A stretch of DNA of 64,000 nt from Mycolicibacterium duvalii (GCF_010726645.1 NZ_AP022563.1:2542001-2606000), one strand, 5' to 3'. Positions 46,246 through 56,694 are shown, numbered from the stretch's first letter. Notes: generated by a model from the letters alone, not told the origin. Translations and numbers: made by a program.

Positions 46246-47298
46246 TCAGAGGAACGGGTTGTCCCCGCGGGCCACCCGCGCGCCCAGCTCGACGAGGTTC
46301 TGCGCCGAGGTGTGCAGCCGCTGCCCCGCTTCGGAGCTCGCCTGTCCGGCCAGGTAGCGCGACCAGGTGCCCTCGATGACGATCGCCAGCTTGAAGCAGG
46401 CCATCGCGAGATACCAGTCGACGTGCGCGATGGACCGTCCGCTGGTCTGCCGGTAGGCCTCCAGCAGTTCGGCGCGGGTCGCCAGCCCTCCCAGCGCGGC
46501 CAGGGCCGATCCGGCGTCGATCGGGTTCGGTTCATCCGGCCAGCAGATCAGCATCCAGCCCAGGTCCAGCAGCGGGTCTCCGACGGTGCACATCTCCCAG
46601 TCGATGAACGCGGCCAGTTCGGGGGTGTCGCGGCGCAGCAACACGTTGTTCAGGTGTGCGTCGCCGTGCATGATTCCGGGTTCGGCGTCGGGGGGCCGGC
46701 GGCTCTCCAACCAGTCGGCCAGCGCGTGCACCGACGGAAAGGACTCGGGTGCATAGTTGTCATGGCGGTAGCTCTCCAGCAACCGCATGAACTGCGGAAC
46801 CTGGCGCGCCAGAAACGATCCCGGCCGCTTGATCTCGGCGAGGGGGCTGCCCTCCCAGGGCACCTCCCCCAACTGGGCCAGGCTGGCGGCGTAGGACAAC
46901 CCCACCTGGTGGCGCATCTCGGGACTGCGCACGTAGGCGTCGTCGACCTCGGTGCCGGGGTTGAATCCGTCGACGGCCTCCATCAGGTAGAACACCACGC
47001 CGAGCACGTCGAGGTCTTCACACCCGGCGATGAACGCCGGGTGCGGCACGGTGGTGCCCTTCAGCGTCGTCAGCACGGCGATCTCGCGGCGCATGGTGTT
47101 GTCGCTGGTCGGCCGTGGATGTTCGGGCGGGCGCCGCAACACCATCGGCCGCCCGTCGACGAGCAGGCGCACCACGATGTTCTGTGATCCGCCGGTCAGC
47201 GGCACCACCTCCGAGACCGTGGACCCGAGGCCGATACGGCGCACCCACCCCTGCAATGCGTGCTGGTCGGACTCACTGAGCATCACGTCGACGGGCAT
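46246..47298 (-). CDS. Aminoglycoside phosphotransferase-fold kinase-like protein
   Basis: A 350-aa protein of the APH/choline kinase fold. The nucleotide-binding VPLTGGSQNIVVRLLVDGRP region is at ~32-51, the catalytic loop PGIMHGDAHLNNVLLRRDTP near residues 210-225, and the metal aspartate in FIDWEMCTVGDPLLDLGWM. The mycobacterial relatives are linked to acyl-CoA dehydrogenases of lipid catabolism (ACAD10/11-like kinases for 4-hydroxyacids), which is a plausible but unproven role. Start ATG 47298. It converges with the TSUP gene (4 bp between stops). Confidence 0.88.
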   Translation of the reverse strand: MPVDVMLSESDQHALQGWVRRIGLGSTVSEVVPLTGGSQNIVVRLLVDGRPMVLRRPPEHPRPTSDNTMRREIAVLTTLKGTTVPHPAFIAGCEDLDVLGVVFYLMEAVDGFNPGTEVDDAYVRSPEMRHQVGLSYAASLAQLGEVPWEGSPLAEIKRPGSFLARQVPQFMRLLESYRHDNYAPESFPSVHALADWLESRRPPDAEPGIMHGDAHLNNVLLRRDTPELAAFIDWEMCTVGDPLLDLGWMLICWPDEPNPIDAGSALAALGGLATRAELLEAYRQTSGRSIAHVDWYLAMACFKLAIVIEGTWSRYLAGQASSEAGQRLHTSAQNLVELGARVARGDNPFL

Positions 47299-47412
47299 TC
47301 CGACATGGTGTCAGGTCCCCGGAGGGCGGCGGCGCCGAACCGGGCAACGGTACGAAAGCGGCTGCACAGCAAGCAATCCGGCGCGCCGGCGGGCCGACGC
47401 GCCGGACGATGC

Positions 47413-48183
47413 CTACTTCGGGGCGAACCGCTGGCCGGCGTCCAGCCGCAGGCACTGCCCGTTGAGCATGGGGTTCTCGACGATGGCGGTCACCAGCTTG
47501 GCGTACTCCTCGGGCTTGCCGAGACGCTTCGGGAACGCGGCGTCCTTGGTCAGCGCCTTGGCGAACTCGTCGGGGATGCCCTCGGTCAGGCCGGTGGCGA
47601 ACAGGCTGGGCGCGATGGCCAGCGCACGGATGCCGAGGCTGCCCATGTCGCGGGCCATCGTCAGGCACATGCCGGCGATGGCGGCTTTGGAGGCGGTGTA
47701 GGCGACCTGGCCGATCTGCCCCTCGAAGGCGGCGATCGAGGCGGTGTTGATGATGACGCCGCGCTCTTCCTGCTCGTCGTCGACGAGATCCTGCTGGCTC
47801 ATCTGCCATCCGGCCAGGCGGCTGATGTTGAAGGTGCCGATGAGGTTCAGGTCAACGGACTTGCGGAAGGACTCCAGGCTGTGTGGGCCGTCCTTCTTGA
47901 CGGTGCGCTCGGCTGCGCCGCCACCGGCCGTGGTGACGATGATGTGCAACTGGCCGCCCAGCGCGTCGATCGCCTGCTGCAGGACTTTCTCGGTGCCCTC
48001 GAAGTCGGTGACGTCCACCTCGAAGAACTTTCCGCCGATCGCATCGGCGACTTCCTTGCCCTTCGACTGTGGACGGTCCAACACCGCGACATCCGCGCCG
48101 CGTTGCGCCAACAGCTCGGCCGTCGCCTTGCCGAAGCCGGAGGCTCCGCCGACGATGATGGCCTTCTTGCCCGAGATCTCCAC
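47413..48183 (-). CDS. SDR, 3-hydroxyacyl-CoA dehydrogenase type-II-like
   Basis: A 256-aa SDR. Cofactor motif VGGASGFGKATAELLAQRGA near the N-terminus, Asp after beta-2 in VAVLDRPQSKG (NAD preference), TTAGGG near 85, and catalytic IINTASIAAFEGQIGQVAYT then ASKA. It resembles HSD17B10-type 3-hydroxyacyl-CoA dehydrogenases. GTG 48183 has AAAGGGGAT upstream. It lies 114 bp upstream of the kinase-like gene on the same strand and may form a lipid-catabolic pair with it. Confidence 0.9.
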   Translation of the reverse strand: MEISGKKAIIVGGASGFGKATAELLAQRGADVAVLDRPQSKGKEVADAIGGKFFEVDVTDFEGTEKVLQQAIDALGGQLHIIVTTAGGGAAERTVKKDGPHSLESFRKSVDLNLIGTFNISRLAGWQMSQQDLVDDEQEERGVIINTASIAAFEGQIGQVAYTASKAAIAGMCLTMARDMGSLGIRALAIAPSLFATGLTEGIPDEFAKALTKDAAFPKRLGKPEEYAKLVTAIVENPMLNGQCLRLDAGQRFAPK

Positions 48184-48269
48184 GCCTATCCCCTTTCCAA
48201 AAAGTGCTCGAATCGTAAAGCAACCTAGCCGATCATCGTTCTGTAAGGCCTTCGGGTTCCCCGCGGCGG

Positions 48270-48275
48270 TAGTTT
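48270..48275 (+). promoter_or_regulatory. Leaderless -10 element of the molybdo-oxidoreductase gene
   Basis: TAGTTT ends 7 nt before ATG 48283, which supports that start over an in-frame codon at 48274 that would overlap the -10. Confidence 0.5.
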
Positions 48276-48282
48276 GGCGGCC

Positions 48283-49791
48283 ATGACCACGCTCGGCGCG
48301 CGAGTTCTCGGCGGAGTCGCCGCAGCCGCCACGGCGGTCGGGGTGGCCGGGCTGACCGCCGTGGCGTTCGGGCCCGAGGCCGACGTCCGCACCGCGGTGG
48401 GCTCATCGGTGATCGAACTGACCCCGGGCCCGGTCAAGGAATGGGCGATCCAGACCCTCGGGACCGCGAACAAGTCCGTGCTGACAATCGCGGTGCTGAT
48501 CGTCGTCGCGCTCCTCGCGGCGGTCGCGGGCGCGGCCGAGAGGCCTCGCCGCCCCGTCGGCAGCGCGATGATCGTCGCGGCCGCGGTACTGGGCTGCGCG
48601 GCGGTACTGTCCCGTCCGAACTCCACCGCGGTCGATGTTCTTCCCACGCTGATCGGCGCCGCCTGCGGCGTTGCCGTCCTCCGCTACCTGACCTCGCCGA
48701 GGCGCGTCGAGCCGGACGCCCCCGATGCTGGGCGGCGGGCGTCACTGCTGGGGCTGGGCTTTCTGGCGGCAGGCACCGTCAGCGGGGTCGCCGGAGTGGT
48801 GCTCACCCGTCTGACGACGGCGGTCACCGGGGACCGCGAGGCGTTTGCGCTGCCGGCGGTGGACGAGCCCGCAGCCCCGATCCCGCCGTCGGTGCAGCCC
48901 GCCGGTGTGCAACTGCCGTCCTTCGTGACCAGCAACGCCGACTTCTACCGCATCGACACCGCGCTGACGGTGCCTCAGCTCAGCCGCGCCGACTGGCAAC
49001 TGCGCATCCACGGGATGGTCGACCGTGAGATCACCTACCGCTTCGACGATCTCGACGAGTTCGAGGTTGTCGAGGAAGTGGTCACCCTGACCTGTGTCTC
49101 CAACCCGGTGGGCGGCGACCTCGTGTCGAACGCGGTGTGGACCGGCTACCGGGTGCGGGACCTGCTGGCCCGGGCCGGTGTCTCCGAGGACGCCGACATG
49201 GTGCTGTCGCAGTCGGTGGACGGCTGGACCGCGGGCACGCCGATCGACGCGTTGACCGGCGCAGACGCGCTGCTGGCCGTGGGCATGAACGGCGAGCCCC
49301 TGCCGGTCGAGCACGGCTATCCGGCCCGTTTGGTGGTGCCGGGACTGTACGGCTATGTGTCGGCGACGAAGTGGGTGGTCGATCTGGAAGTGACCCGCTT
49401 CGACCGTGCGCAGGCGTACTGGACGCGGTTGGGGTGGGCCGAGCGTGGCCCGATCAAGACCGCCTCCCGGGTGGACGTCCCCCGCGCCGGACAGGACGTA
49501 CCCGTCGGCCCGACGGTGTTCGGCGGCGTCGCCTGGGCCCAGAACCGCGGCATCCGCACCGTGGAGGTCCGCATCGACGACGGTCCGTGGCAGCCCGCGA
49601 CGCTGGGCGACGGCTATTCCGGGCAGACCTGGCGGATGTGGAGCTTCGACTGGGAGGCCCGCGACCCCGGACTGCACACGATCTCGGTGCGCGCCACCGA
49701 CAACACCGGCTACACCCAGACCTCCGAGCGCGTCGACCCCGTCCCCGACGGCGCCACCGGCTGGCACACCATCACGTTCGCGGTCCGGTGA
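48283..49791 (+). CDS. Membrane-anchored molybdopterin oxidoreductase (sulfite oxidase family)
   Basis: A 502-aa protein. The N-terminal ~190 residues hold four to five hydrophobic helices (for example [20 protein letters not shown] and [20 protein letters not shown]). The C-terminal part is an Oxidored_molyb domain: [20 protein letters not shown] with the Mo-ligating Cys near residue 271, and [21 protein letters not shown] Mo-co dimerisation domain follows ([19 protein letters not shown]). The family oxidises sulfite or reduces sulfoxides; the substrate is not known. Start ATG 48283. The stop is 4 bp before the ligB start, so they are co-transcribed. Confidence 0.92.
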   Translation: MTTLGARVLGGVAAAATAVGVAGLTAVAFGPEADVRTAVGSSVIELTPGPVKEWAIQTLGTANKSVLTIAVLIVVALLAAVAGAAERPRRPVGSAMIVAAAVLGCAAVLSRPNSTAVDVLPTLIGAACGVAVLRYLTSPRRVEPDAPDAGRRASLLGLGFLAAGTVSGVAGVVLTRLTTAVTGDREAFALPAVDEPAAPIPPSVQPAGVQLPSFVTSNADFYRIDTALTVPQLSRADWQLRIHGMVDREITYRFDDLDEFEVVEEVVTLTCVSNPVGGDLVSNAVWTGYRVRDLLARAGVSEDADMVLSQSVDGWTAGTPIDALTGADALLAVGMNGEPLPVEHGYPARLVVPGLYGYVSATKWVVDLEVTRFDRAQAYWTRLGWAERGPIKTASRVDVPRAGQDVPVGPTVFGGVAWAQNRGIRTVEVRIDDGPWQPATLGDGYSGQTWRMWSFDWEARDPGLHTISVRATDNTGYTQTSERVDPVPDGATGWHTITFAVR

Positions 49792-49795
49792 CGCG

Positions 49796-51340
49796 GTGTT
49801 GCTCCTCGACGTGGCCTCCGTGTCGGCCGACGTCGCCGCGTCGTCGTCACGGCTGGCCAAGGCCGCGCACATCGCCGGCGTGCTGGACCGTGCCGGCGCC
49901 CACCCGGATCCGAGGGCGGTCACGGTCGTCGTGTCCTGGCTTTCCGGTGAACTGACGCAGCGCCAGATCGGTGTCGGATGGGCCAGTCTGCGGTCCCTTC
50001 CCGCGCCGGCCGGCGAGCCGTCACTGACGGTGCTGGGCGTCGATCGCCGTTTCGGAGAGATCGGCGCCGTATCCGGCCGCGGCTCGCAGAGGCGTCGTGC
50101 CGAGTTGCTGGCCGACCTCTTCGGCCGGGCCACCGAGATCGAGCAGACGTTTCTGCGTCGCCTGCTCACCGGCGAGTTACGCCAGGGCGCCCTGATCGGC
50201 GTGATGGTCGACGCCGTCGCCGCCGCCTCAGGAGTCCCGGCGCCCGCGGTCCGTCGCGCCGCGATGCTCGGCGGCGCCCTGCCCGCCGTCGCCACGGCGG
50301 CGCTCACGGGTGGGGAAGCCGCCCTCGAGCAGTTCACCCTGCAGGTCGGCAGGCCGGTCGGACCGATGCTGGCGCAGACGGCCACCGGTGTGGGCGATGC
50401 GCTCGAACGGCTCGGTGGGACAGCAGTTCTGGAGGCCAAGCTCGACGGCGCGCGGGTGCAGATCCACCGGGCCGGACAGTCGGTGTCGATTTACACTCGC
50501 AGCCTCGACGACGTCACCGCTCGGCTGCCCGAGGTGGTCGATGCGGTGCTGGCGCTGCCGGTCACCGAGGTCATCGCCGACGCCGAAGCCATCGCGCTGC
50601 GGCCCGACGGGCGACCGCACCGATTCCAGGTGACCGCGTCGCGCTTCGGCCGCCGCGGCGGTGCCGCCGAGGCCCAGGCCCCACGGCTGTCGGTGTTCTT
50701 CTTCGACCTGCTGCACGTCGACGGCGCCGATCTGCTCGACCGTCCGGCTAAGCAGCGCCTGTCCGCACTCGACGCGGTCGTCCCGGCCGGCCAGCGCGTC
50801 GACCGGTTGCTGACCTCTGATCCCGCGGCCGCACAGCTTTTTCTGGATGCGACGCTGGCGGCCGGGCACGAAGGGGTCATGGCGAAGTCGCCGACCGCGC
50901 CGTACGAGGCCGGCCGGCGCGGGGCCGGCTGGTTGAAAGTCAAGCCGGTGCACACCTTCGACCTCGTTGTCCTGGCCGTCGAGTGGGGCTCTGGGCGGCG
51001 CTCCGGCAAGCTGTCCAACATTCATCTGGGCGCCCGCGACCCGCGCACCGGCGACTTCGTAATGCTGGGCAAGACGTTCAAGGGCATGACCGACGAGATG
51101 CTGGCGTGGCAGACCGAGCGCTTCCTCGCACTGGCCGCCGGCCCCACCGACGGTTACGTCGTGACGGTTCGGCCCGAACAGGTCGTCGAGATCGCCTTCG
51201 ACGGTATCCAGACGTCCTCGCGCTACCCGGGCGGGATGGCCCTGCGGTTCGCGCGCGTCATCCGCTACCGCCACGACAAGCCCGCAACCGAGGCCGACAC
51301 CATCGACACCGTGCGGGCGCTCTACGAGAAGGCCAACTGA
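49796..51340 (+). CDS. ligB: ATP-dependent DNA ligase LigB
   Basis: A 514-aa ligase. The N-terminal ~180 residues are the DNA-binding domain ([20 protein letters not shown]); the adenylation motif I is [14 protein letters not shown] with catalytic Lys215; motif [22 protein letters not shown] and motif [20 protein letters not shown] follow; the OB domain completes the protein. Close in length to M. tuberculosis LigB (507 aa). The start GTG 49796 gives MLLLDVAS, matching the M. tuberculosis beginning. LigB seals nicks but is dispensable beside NAD-dependent LigA. Confidence 0.96.
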   Translation: MLLLDVASVSADVAASSSRLAKAAHIAGVLDRAGAHPDPRAVTVVVSWLSGELTQRQIGVGWASLRSLPAPAGEPSLTVLGVDRRFGEIGAVSGRGSQRRRAELLADLFGRATEIEQTFLRRLLTGELRQGALIGVMVDAVAAASGVPAPAVRRAAMLGGALPAVATAALTGGEAALEQFTLQVGRPVGPMLAQTATGVGDALERLGGTAVLEAKLDGARVQIHRAGQSVSIYTRSLDDVTARLPEVVDAVLALPVTEVIADAEAIALRPDGRPHRFQVTASRFGRRGGAAEAQAPRLSVFFFDLLHVDGADLLDRPAKQRLSALDAVVPAGQRVDRLLTSDPAAAQLFLDATLAAGHEGVMAKSPTAPYEAGRRGAGWLKVKPVHTFDLVVLAVEWGSGRRSGKLSNIHLGARDPRTGDFVMLGKTFKGMTDEMLAWQTERFLALAAGPTDGYVVTVRPEQVVEIAFDGIQTSSRYPGGMALRFARVIRYRHDKPATEADTIDTVRALYEKAN

Positions 51341-51458
51341 CGGTCGCGCTTCATGACCGCCGAAAATGCTGTTTCGGCCCAGCCCCGCGGACTCCGATGC
51401 AAGGATCGATCCCGGTATATGACAGTCAGCCAGACAGTCGAACCGACAGGGAGTCAGC

Positions 51459-53777
51459 GTGGCCACACCCACTGCCACACCATCCGAGCGCATCGAAGAG
51501 ACCGTCGGCGACATCACCTATGTCCGCACCGACAAGGACCTGCCACCGGTGGCGATCATCGACCGGTCCCCCATCACCACCAAGCACAAGATCCTTTTCG
51601 CCGTCATCGCACTGCTCGGCGCCACCGCGTGGGCGGTCATCGCGTTCTTCCGGGGCGAGACCGTCAACGCCGTCTGGTTCGTGCTCGCCGCGATCTGCAC
51701 GTACGTGATCGGATTCCGGTTCTACGCTCGGCTGATCGAACTGAAGGTAGTTCGACCTCGCGACGAATACGCCACTCCGGCTGAGGTTTTCGAAAACGGC
51801 ACCGATTACATGCCGACCGACCGGCGGGTGCTCTACGGCCACCACTTCGCCGCGATCGCCGGGGCCGGGCCGCTGGTCGGACCTGTGCTGGCGATGCAGA
51901 TGGGTTATTTGCCGGGCACGATCTGGATCATCATCGGCGCGGTGGTGGCCGGTTGCGTGCAGGACTACCTGGTGCTCTCGATCTCGGTGCGGCGCCGGGG
52001 CCGATCGCTGGGCCAGATGGCCCGCGACGAACTCGGCCTGGTCGGCGGCATCGCGGCCATCGTCGGCGTCCTGGTCATCATGGTGATCCTGCTGGCCGTG
52101 CTGGCCCTGGTGGTGGTCAACGCGCTGGCCGAAAGCCCCTGGGGCGTCTTCTCGATCGCGATGACCATTCCCATCGCGATCTTCATGGGTTTGTATCTGC
52201 GGTTCCTGCGCCCCGGCCGGGTCTCCGAGGTCTCCCTCATCGGCATGGTCCTGCTGCTGTTGGCAGTCGCATCCGGTGGCTGGGTCGCCGAAACCGATTG
52301 GGGTGTCGAATGGTTCACCCTCTCGAAGGTGTCCCTGTCGTGGTGCCTGATCATCTACGGGCTGGCGGCATCCGTCCTGCCGGTGTGGTTCCTTCTCGCC
52401 CCGCGCGACTACCTGTCGACCTTCATGAAGGTCGGCACGATCGGGCTACTGGCGGTCGGCATCCTGATCGCCCGGCCGGTGATGGAGGCACCGGCGATCT
52501 CGCAGTTCGCCGCCAGCGGCTCCGGTCCGGTCTTCGCCGGATCGCTGTTCCCGTTCCTGTTCATCACGATCGCATGCGGGGCGCTGTCGGGCTTTCACGC
52601 GCTCATTTCGTCGGGGACCACACCGAAGCTGCTGGAAAAAGAGAGTCAGATGCGGCTCATCGGGTACGGCGGCATGCTGACCGAGTCGTTCGTGGCGATC
52701 ATGGCGTTGATCACCGCGGCGATCCTGAACCAGCACCTCTACTTCGTGATGAACGCGCCGTCGGCGTCGACCGGCACCACCGCCCAATCGGCAGCCGACT
52801 ACGTCAACGGGCTCGGCCTCTCCGGTGCGGCCATCACCCCGCAGGAGATCGATGACGCGGCCCGCAGTGTCGGTGAGGAGTCGATCATCTCGCGCACCGG
52901 AGGAGCGCCGACGCTGGCCTTCGGCATGTCCGAGGTGCTCCACCAGGTCTTCGGCGGGCAGGCGCTCAAAGCGTTTTGGTACCACTTCGCGATCATGTTC
53001 GAGGCACTGTTCATCCTGACCACGGTCGACGCCGGCACCCGCGTCGCGCGGTTCATGCTGTCCGACGGTCTCGGGAATCTCGGTGGGCCGCTACGGAAGC
53101 TGCGCAACCCGAGCTGGCGCGTCGGTGCATGGAGCTGCAGCGTGGTGGTGGTCGCTGCGTGGGGCAGCATCCTGCTGATGGGCGTGACCGACCCGCTGGG
53201 CGGCATCAACACGCTCTTCCCGCTGTTCGGCATCGCCAACCAGTTGCTGGCCGCGATCGCACTGACCGTGGTCACGGTGGTGATCATCAAACGCGGCCTG
53301 CTCAAGTGGGCCTGGATTCCCGGCATCCCGCTGATCTGGGACCTCGTGGTGACCATGACCGCGTCGTGGCAGAAGATCTTCTCCGGCGACCCCAGAGTCG
53401 GCTACTGGACGCAGCACTTCCAATACCGCAACGCCCGCGATGCCGGTGCCATGAGCTTCGGCGCCGCGAAGGACGCCGGCCAGCTCGACGCGGTGATCCG
53501 CAACACCTTCATCCAGGGAACGTTGTCGATCGTGTTCGCCGTGCTGGTGATCATCGTCTTCACCGCCGGGGTGATCGCGGCTTCCCACGCCATACGGGGC
53601 CGCGGCCGTCCGCTGACCGAAGAGGAGCCGATACCGTCGCGGATCTTCTCGCCGTCCGGCATGGTGATGACCACAGCCGAGAAGGAGGTGCAGAAGCGAT
53701 GGGACGCATTGCCCAGTCGGTCGTTGGCGGCGCGGTCCGGGCCGTCCGGGCACTCGGCTGGTACTGCAAAACACTGA
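51459..53777 (+). CDS. cstA: Carbon starvation protein CstA (peptide/pyruvate transporter family)
   Basis: A 772-aa membrane protein with about 16-18 helices. The CstA motifs YGHHFAAIAGAGPLVGPVLA and PFLFITIACGALSGFHALIS are visible, as is DAGTRVARFMLSDGLGNLGG. CstA-family proteins import peptides or pyruvate and are induced on carbon starvation in enterobacteria. GTG 51459 has ACAGGGAGT upstream. Its 3' end overlaps a YbdD gene by 79 bp, the conserved partner in many bacteria. Syntenic with Rv3063. Confidence 0.96.
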   Translation: MATPTATPSERIEETVGDITYVRTDKDLPPVAIIDRSPITTKHKILFAVIALLGATAWAVIAFFRGETVNAVWFVLAAICTYVIGFRFYARLIELKVVRPRDEYATPAEVFENGTDYMPTDRRVLYGHHFAAIAGAGPLVGPVLAMQMGYLPGTIWIIIGAVVAGCVQDYLVLSISVRRRGRSLGQMARDELGLVGGIAAIVGVLVIMVILLAVLALVVVNALAESPWGVFSIAMTIPIAIFMGLYLRFLRPGRVSEVSLIGMVLLLLAVASGGWVAETDWGVEWFTLSKVSLSWCLIIYGLAASVLPVWFLLAPRDYLSTFMKVGTIGLLAVGILIARPVMEAPAISQFAASGSGPVFAGSLFPFLFITIACGALSGFHALISSGTTPKLLEKESQMRLIGYGGMLTESFVAIMALITAAILNQHLYFVMNAPSASTGTTAQSAADYVNGLGLSGAAITPQEIDDAARSVGEESIISRTGGAPTLAFGMSEVLHQVFGGQALKAFWYHFAIMFEALFILTTVDAGTRVARFMLSDGLGNLGGPLRKLRNPSWRVGAWSCSVVVVAAWGSILLMGVTDPLGGINTLFPLFGIANQLLAAIALTVVTVVIIKRGLLKWAWIPGIPLIWDLVVTMTASWQKIFSGDPRVGYWTQHFQYRNARDAGAMSFGAAKDAGQLDAVIRNTFIQGTLSIVFAVLVIIVFTAGVIAASHAIRGRGRPLTEEEPIPSRIFSPSGMVMTTAEKEVQKRWDALPSRSLAARSGPSGHSAGTAKH

Positions 53778-53914
53778 TGGGCGACAACCACTATCAGCGC
53801 TACGTCGAACACCGCGCGCGAGCGCACGCCGGCGAGGCGGTGATGTCCGAACGCGAGTACTGGCGCCATCGGCACGCCGAAACCGACGCCAATCCGGCGG
53901 CGCGGTGCTGCTGA
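53699..53914 (+). CDS. YbdD/YjiX-family small protein (CstA partner)
   Basis: A 71-aa protein with the YbdD signature: KTLMGDNHYQRYVEHRARAH, MSEREYWRHRH and the characteristic C-terminal ARCC. It begins 79 bp inside cstA in another frame, with GAAGGAGGTG at good spacing before ATG 53699. In E. coli the homologue is needed for the cognate CstA-type pyruvate carrier. Confidence 0.9.
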   Translation: MGRIAQSVVGGAVRAVRALGWYCKTLMGDNHYQRYVEHRARAHAGEAVMSEREYWRHRHAETDANPAARCC

Positions 53915-53964
53915 TCCCGCGCTAAACTGTCGGCCATACGGTAAGCACCAACAGGAGAGCCGCC

Positions 53965-55251
53965 ATGCATAAAGACGAGATGATTTTGATCAGCGTGGAT
54001 GATCACATCGTTGAGCCGCCGGATATGTTCGCCAATCATTTGCCGAGGAAGTATCTGGATGAGGCGCCGCGGTTGGTGCACAACGAGGATGGTTCGGATA
54101 CGTGGCAGTTTCGGGATGTGGTGATTCCGAATGTGGCGCTCAATGCGGTGGCGGGGCGGCCGAAGGAGGAGTACGGGCTGGAGCCGCAGGGGTTGGATGA
54201 GATTCGGCCGGGGTGTTGGCAGGTCGATGAGCGGGTCAAGGACATGAACGCCGGCGGGATTTTGGGGTCGATGTGTTTTCCGTCGTTTCCGGGGTTCGCG
54301 GGGCGGTTGTTCGCCACCGAGGATCAGGAGTTCAGCCTGGCGTTGGTGCAGGCCTACAACGATTGGCATGTCGAGGAGTGGTGTGGGGCCTATCCGGGGC
54401 GGTTCATTCCGATGACGTTGCCGGTGATCTGGGATCCGCAGGCGTGTGCGGCCGAGATTCGGCGTAATGCCGCCCGTGGGGTGCATTCGTTGACGTTCAC
54501 CGAGAATCCGGCGGCGATGGGGTATCCCAGTTTCCATGATTTCGAGCATTGGAAGCCGATGTGGGATGCGCTCGTCGATACCGACACGGTGCTCAATGTG
54601 CATATCGGGTCGTCGGGGCGGTTGGCGATCACCGCGCCGGATGCGCCGATGGATGTGATGATCACGTTGCAGCCGATGAACATCGTGCAGGCCGCGGCGG
54701 ATCTGTTGTGGTCGCGTCCGATCAAGGAGTACCCGGATCTGAAGATCGCGCTGAGCGAGGGCGGGACGGGTTGGATTCCGTATTTCCTGGAGCGGGTGGA
54801 TCGCACCTATGAGATGCATTCGACGTGGACGGGTCAGGATTTCGGCGGCAAGCTGCCTTCAGAGGTGTTCCGGGAGCATTTCCTGACCTGTTTCATCGCC
54901 GATCCGGTCGGGGTCAGCACGCGCCATCAGATCGGGGTCGACAACATCTGCTGGGAGGCCGACTACCCGCACAGCGATTCGATGTGGCCCGGGGCGCCCG
55001 AACAACTCGACGAGGTCCTCACCGCCAACAACGTCCCCGACGCCGAGATCAACAAGATGACCTACCAGAACGCGATGCGCTGGTATCACTGGGACCCGTT
55101 CACCCACATCCCCAAAGACCAAGCCACCGTCGGCGCCCTGCGCCAAGCCGCCGAAGGACACGACGTCTCCATCCGCGCCCTGTCGCATCACGACAAGGGC
55201 AGCCGCGGCGACGCGTTGCACGCCGCGGCCCGCGGCAACTCGGGGGCCTAA
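53965..55251 (+). CDS. Amidohydrolase-family (ACMSD-like, amidohydro_2) metal enzyme
   Basis: A 428-aa TIM-barrel amidohydrolase. The metal-binding pattern is DDHIVEPPDMF at the start (usually D/E-x-H), a His in VLNVHIGSSG near residue 210, and the catalytic Asp in CWEADYPHSDSMWP near 330. The family decarboxylates or hydrolyses aromatic and small carboxylic substrates; this branch is common in mycobacterial steroid/aromatic clusters. ATG 53965 has CAGGAGAG upstream. Codon use switches inside the gene: up to about 54,860 T- and G-ending codons dominate (GAT, TTG, GGG), afterwards C-ending ones. TAA at 55249-55251 lies in the IS target duplication. Confidence 0.9.
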   Translation: MHKDEMILISVDDHIVEPPDMFANHLPRKYLDEAPRLVHNEDGSDTWQFRDVVIPNVALNAVAGRPKEEYGLEPQGLDEIRPGCWQVDERVKDMNAGGILGSMCFPSFPGFAGRLFATEDQEFSLALVQAYNDWHVEEWCGAYPGRFIPMTLPVIWDPQACAAEIRRNAARGVHSLTFTENPAAMGYPSFHDFEHWKPMWDALVDTDTVLNVHIGSSGRLAITAPDAPMDVMITLQPMNIVQAAADLLWSRPIKEYPDLKIALSEGGTGWIPYFLERVDRTYEMHSTWTGQDFGGKLPSEVFREHFLTCFIADPVGVSTRHQIGVDNICWEADYPHSDSMWPGAPEQLDEVLTANNVPDAEINKMTYQNAMRWYHWDPFTHIPKDQATVGALRQAAEGHDVSIRALSHHDKGSRGDALHAAARGNSGA

Positions 55252-55254
55252 CCC
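55245..55254. repeat. Target-site duplication, left copy (GGCCTAACCC)
   Basis: Identical 10 bp recurs at 56711-56720. Because the element's terminal bases are similar to the target, a 6-10 bp duplication is possible. It includes the amidohydrolase stop codon. Confidence 0.75.
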
Positions 55255-55270
55255 CAATACCGTTCAGTTA
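55255..55270. repeat. Left terminal inverted repeat of the IS
   Basis: CAATACCGTTCAGTTA, perfectly inverted at 56695-56710. The end of the transposase reading (stop TAA, complement of 55268-55270) falls inside it. Confidence 0.9.
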
Positions 55271-56668
55271 GTGGCTGATGACGGTGACGCTGGGTGGGTG
55301 TTCGGGTTGTGGCCAGTGTTGGTGCGCTGATCTTTTGACATGCCACTTGGGCATTTTGCGTTTGATCACGCGGGGAGCTGACCGTGTGCGGCGTGCCGGG
55401 TTGATGCGGTCGAGGAGGCGACGGAGGAACGCCTGCCAGTGAGGGTCGGCGGATCGGCGCCGGTTAGGGGGAAAAAGCGCCCTGATGGGCGACGGATTGG
55501 CGCACGACGCGCAACGCGGCGGTGAAGCTGAGTCGGTCCGGGTCGTGTCCGCTGTGGTGTGCGGCTTGGCTCATCAACGAGCGAATCGCGTAGTGGCAGC
55601 ACAGGTATCCCCAGATCTCCTGCAGGACGAGGTCGGGCGACTTCGACCGCAGCACCACCTTCGACCCACGCTGGTGGGTCTTGAGTTCGTCGAAGACGCT
55701 CTCGATCTCCCAGCGCTGGGCGTACGCGGCCGCCAACTCGACCGCGGGTGCGGTGTCCGGGTCGGTCAGCGTGGTGAGCAACCGGTAGGCCACGGGTTGT
55801 CGCGGCCGTCGTCGACGGTGTAGTCGATGACGCGAGCCAGCATTGGCTCGCCGTGTCGGTCCTTGGCCGCGCGCAGGTGGGCCAGCCACGAACCGTCGGC
55901 GAGATCCTCGACGTGAGTGGGGGTCGGGCCGTTGCGTCCGGTGCTCACGCGCCACAGCAGATCGGCTCCGGTATCGGAAGCGTTACGCCACAACGCGTAT
56001 GAGAAGAATCCACGATCAGCCAGCACGAGCATTTCCGGTGTCAGTGCATCGAGCACGTGCTCGACCATCGTGGACTCCGCGTCGCGGTAGGCGCCGATCG
56101 TGGCCGCGAAGATCGCATGAGTGCCGCACTCGGCGACCGCCAACAACCGCGCCTGCGGAAACGCCGACTTCTCACCCTTGTTCACCCCCGGACGCCCGAA
56201 GAACTCCTCATTGACCGGGCTATCCGCCACATCCAGGCACGTCCCGTCGATCGCGACCACCCTGCGTCCGGCCACCCACGTCCCCGGCGTATCCGCCGCG
56301 CCCAACGGACGAGCGACCCTCGCGAACAACGCAGCCAACGGCTGGGACCCCAATCGCTCCCGCGCCTGGAAAATGGCCGACTTCCCCGGCAACTGATACT
56401 GCTCACGCCACCCGGAAGCCCACGCTAAACCATCCGTGAGCTGGGATAACACATCCTCGTAGGAGCCATCGGAGTACAGGCCCATGCCGATGGCGAAATA
56501 CGCCATCACCCGTGCCGGCAGTGCACGATGACGCACCTGAGTACGCCCCGTCGCCTCGATCACCTCATCAACCATCGCCGGCGGGAACACCCTCGTCAGG
56601 ACACCCACAGACACCAGATCCGACAACCGACGATCCGATTCAGGCTTCCGCCAACCCGCGCGAGGCAT
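55268..56668 (-). pseudogene. IS4-family transposase with two compensating frameshifts
   Basis: From ATG 56668 the frame encodes residues 1-~290 (MPRAGWRKPESDRR; VAIDGTCLDVADS with first catalytic Asp; LVLADRGFFSYAL with second). It then loses frame near 55793-55798 (AACCCGTGG) and stops at 55766. The middle section continues in the -1 frame: VAYRLLTTLTDPD and the YREK signature YAQRWEIESVFDELKTHQRG with the catalytic Glu. A second indel in the G5A5 run at 55467-55476 returns to the original frame for the basic C-terminus (PRVIKRKMPKWHVKR), ending at TAA in the left inverted repeat. Both sites are short homopolymers, so sequencing error is possible. Confidence 0.85.
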
Positions 56669-56694
56669 ACCAACAAACTACACCCATGTAGTCT

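Noticed and set aside
55790..55800. Programmed -1 frameshift in the IS transposase
   Set aside because: No canonical slippery heptamer or downstream structure, and a second compensating indel exists further on; decay or sequencing error is more likely.
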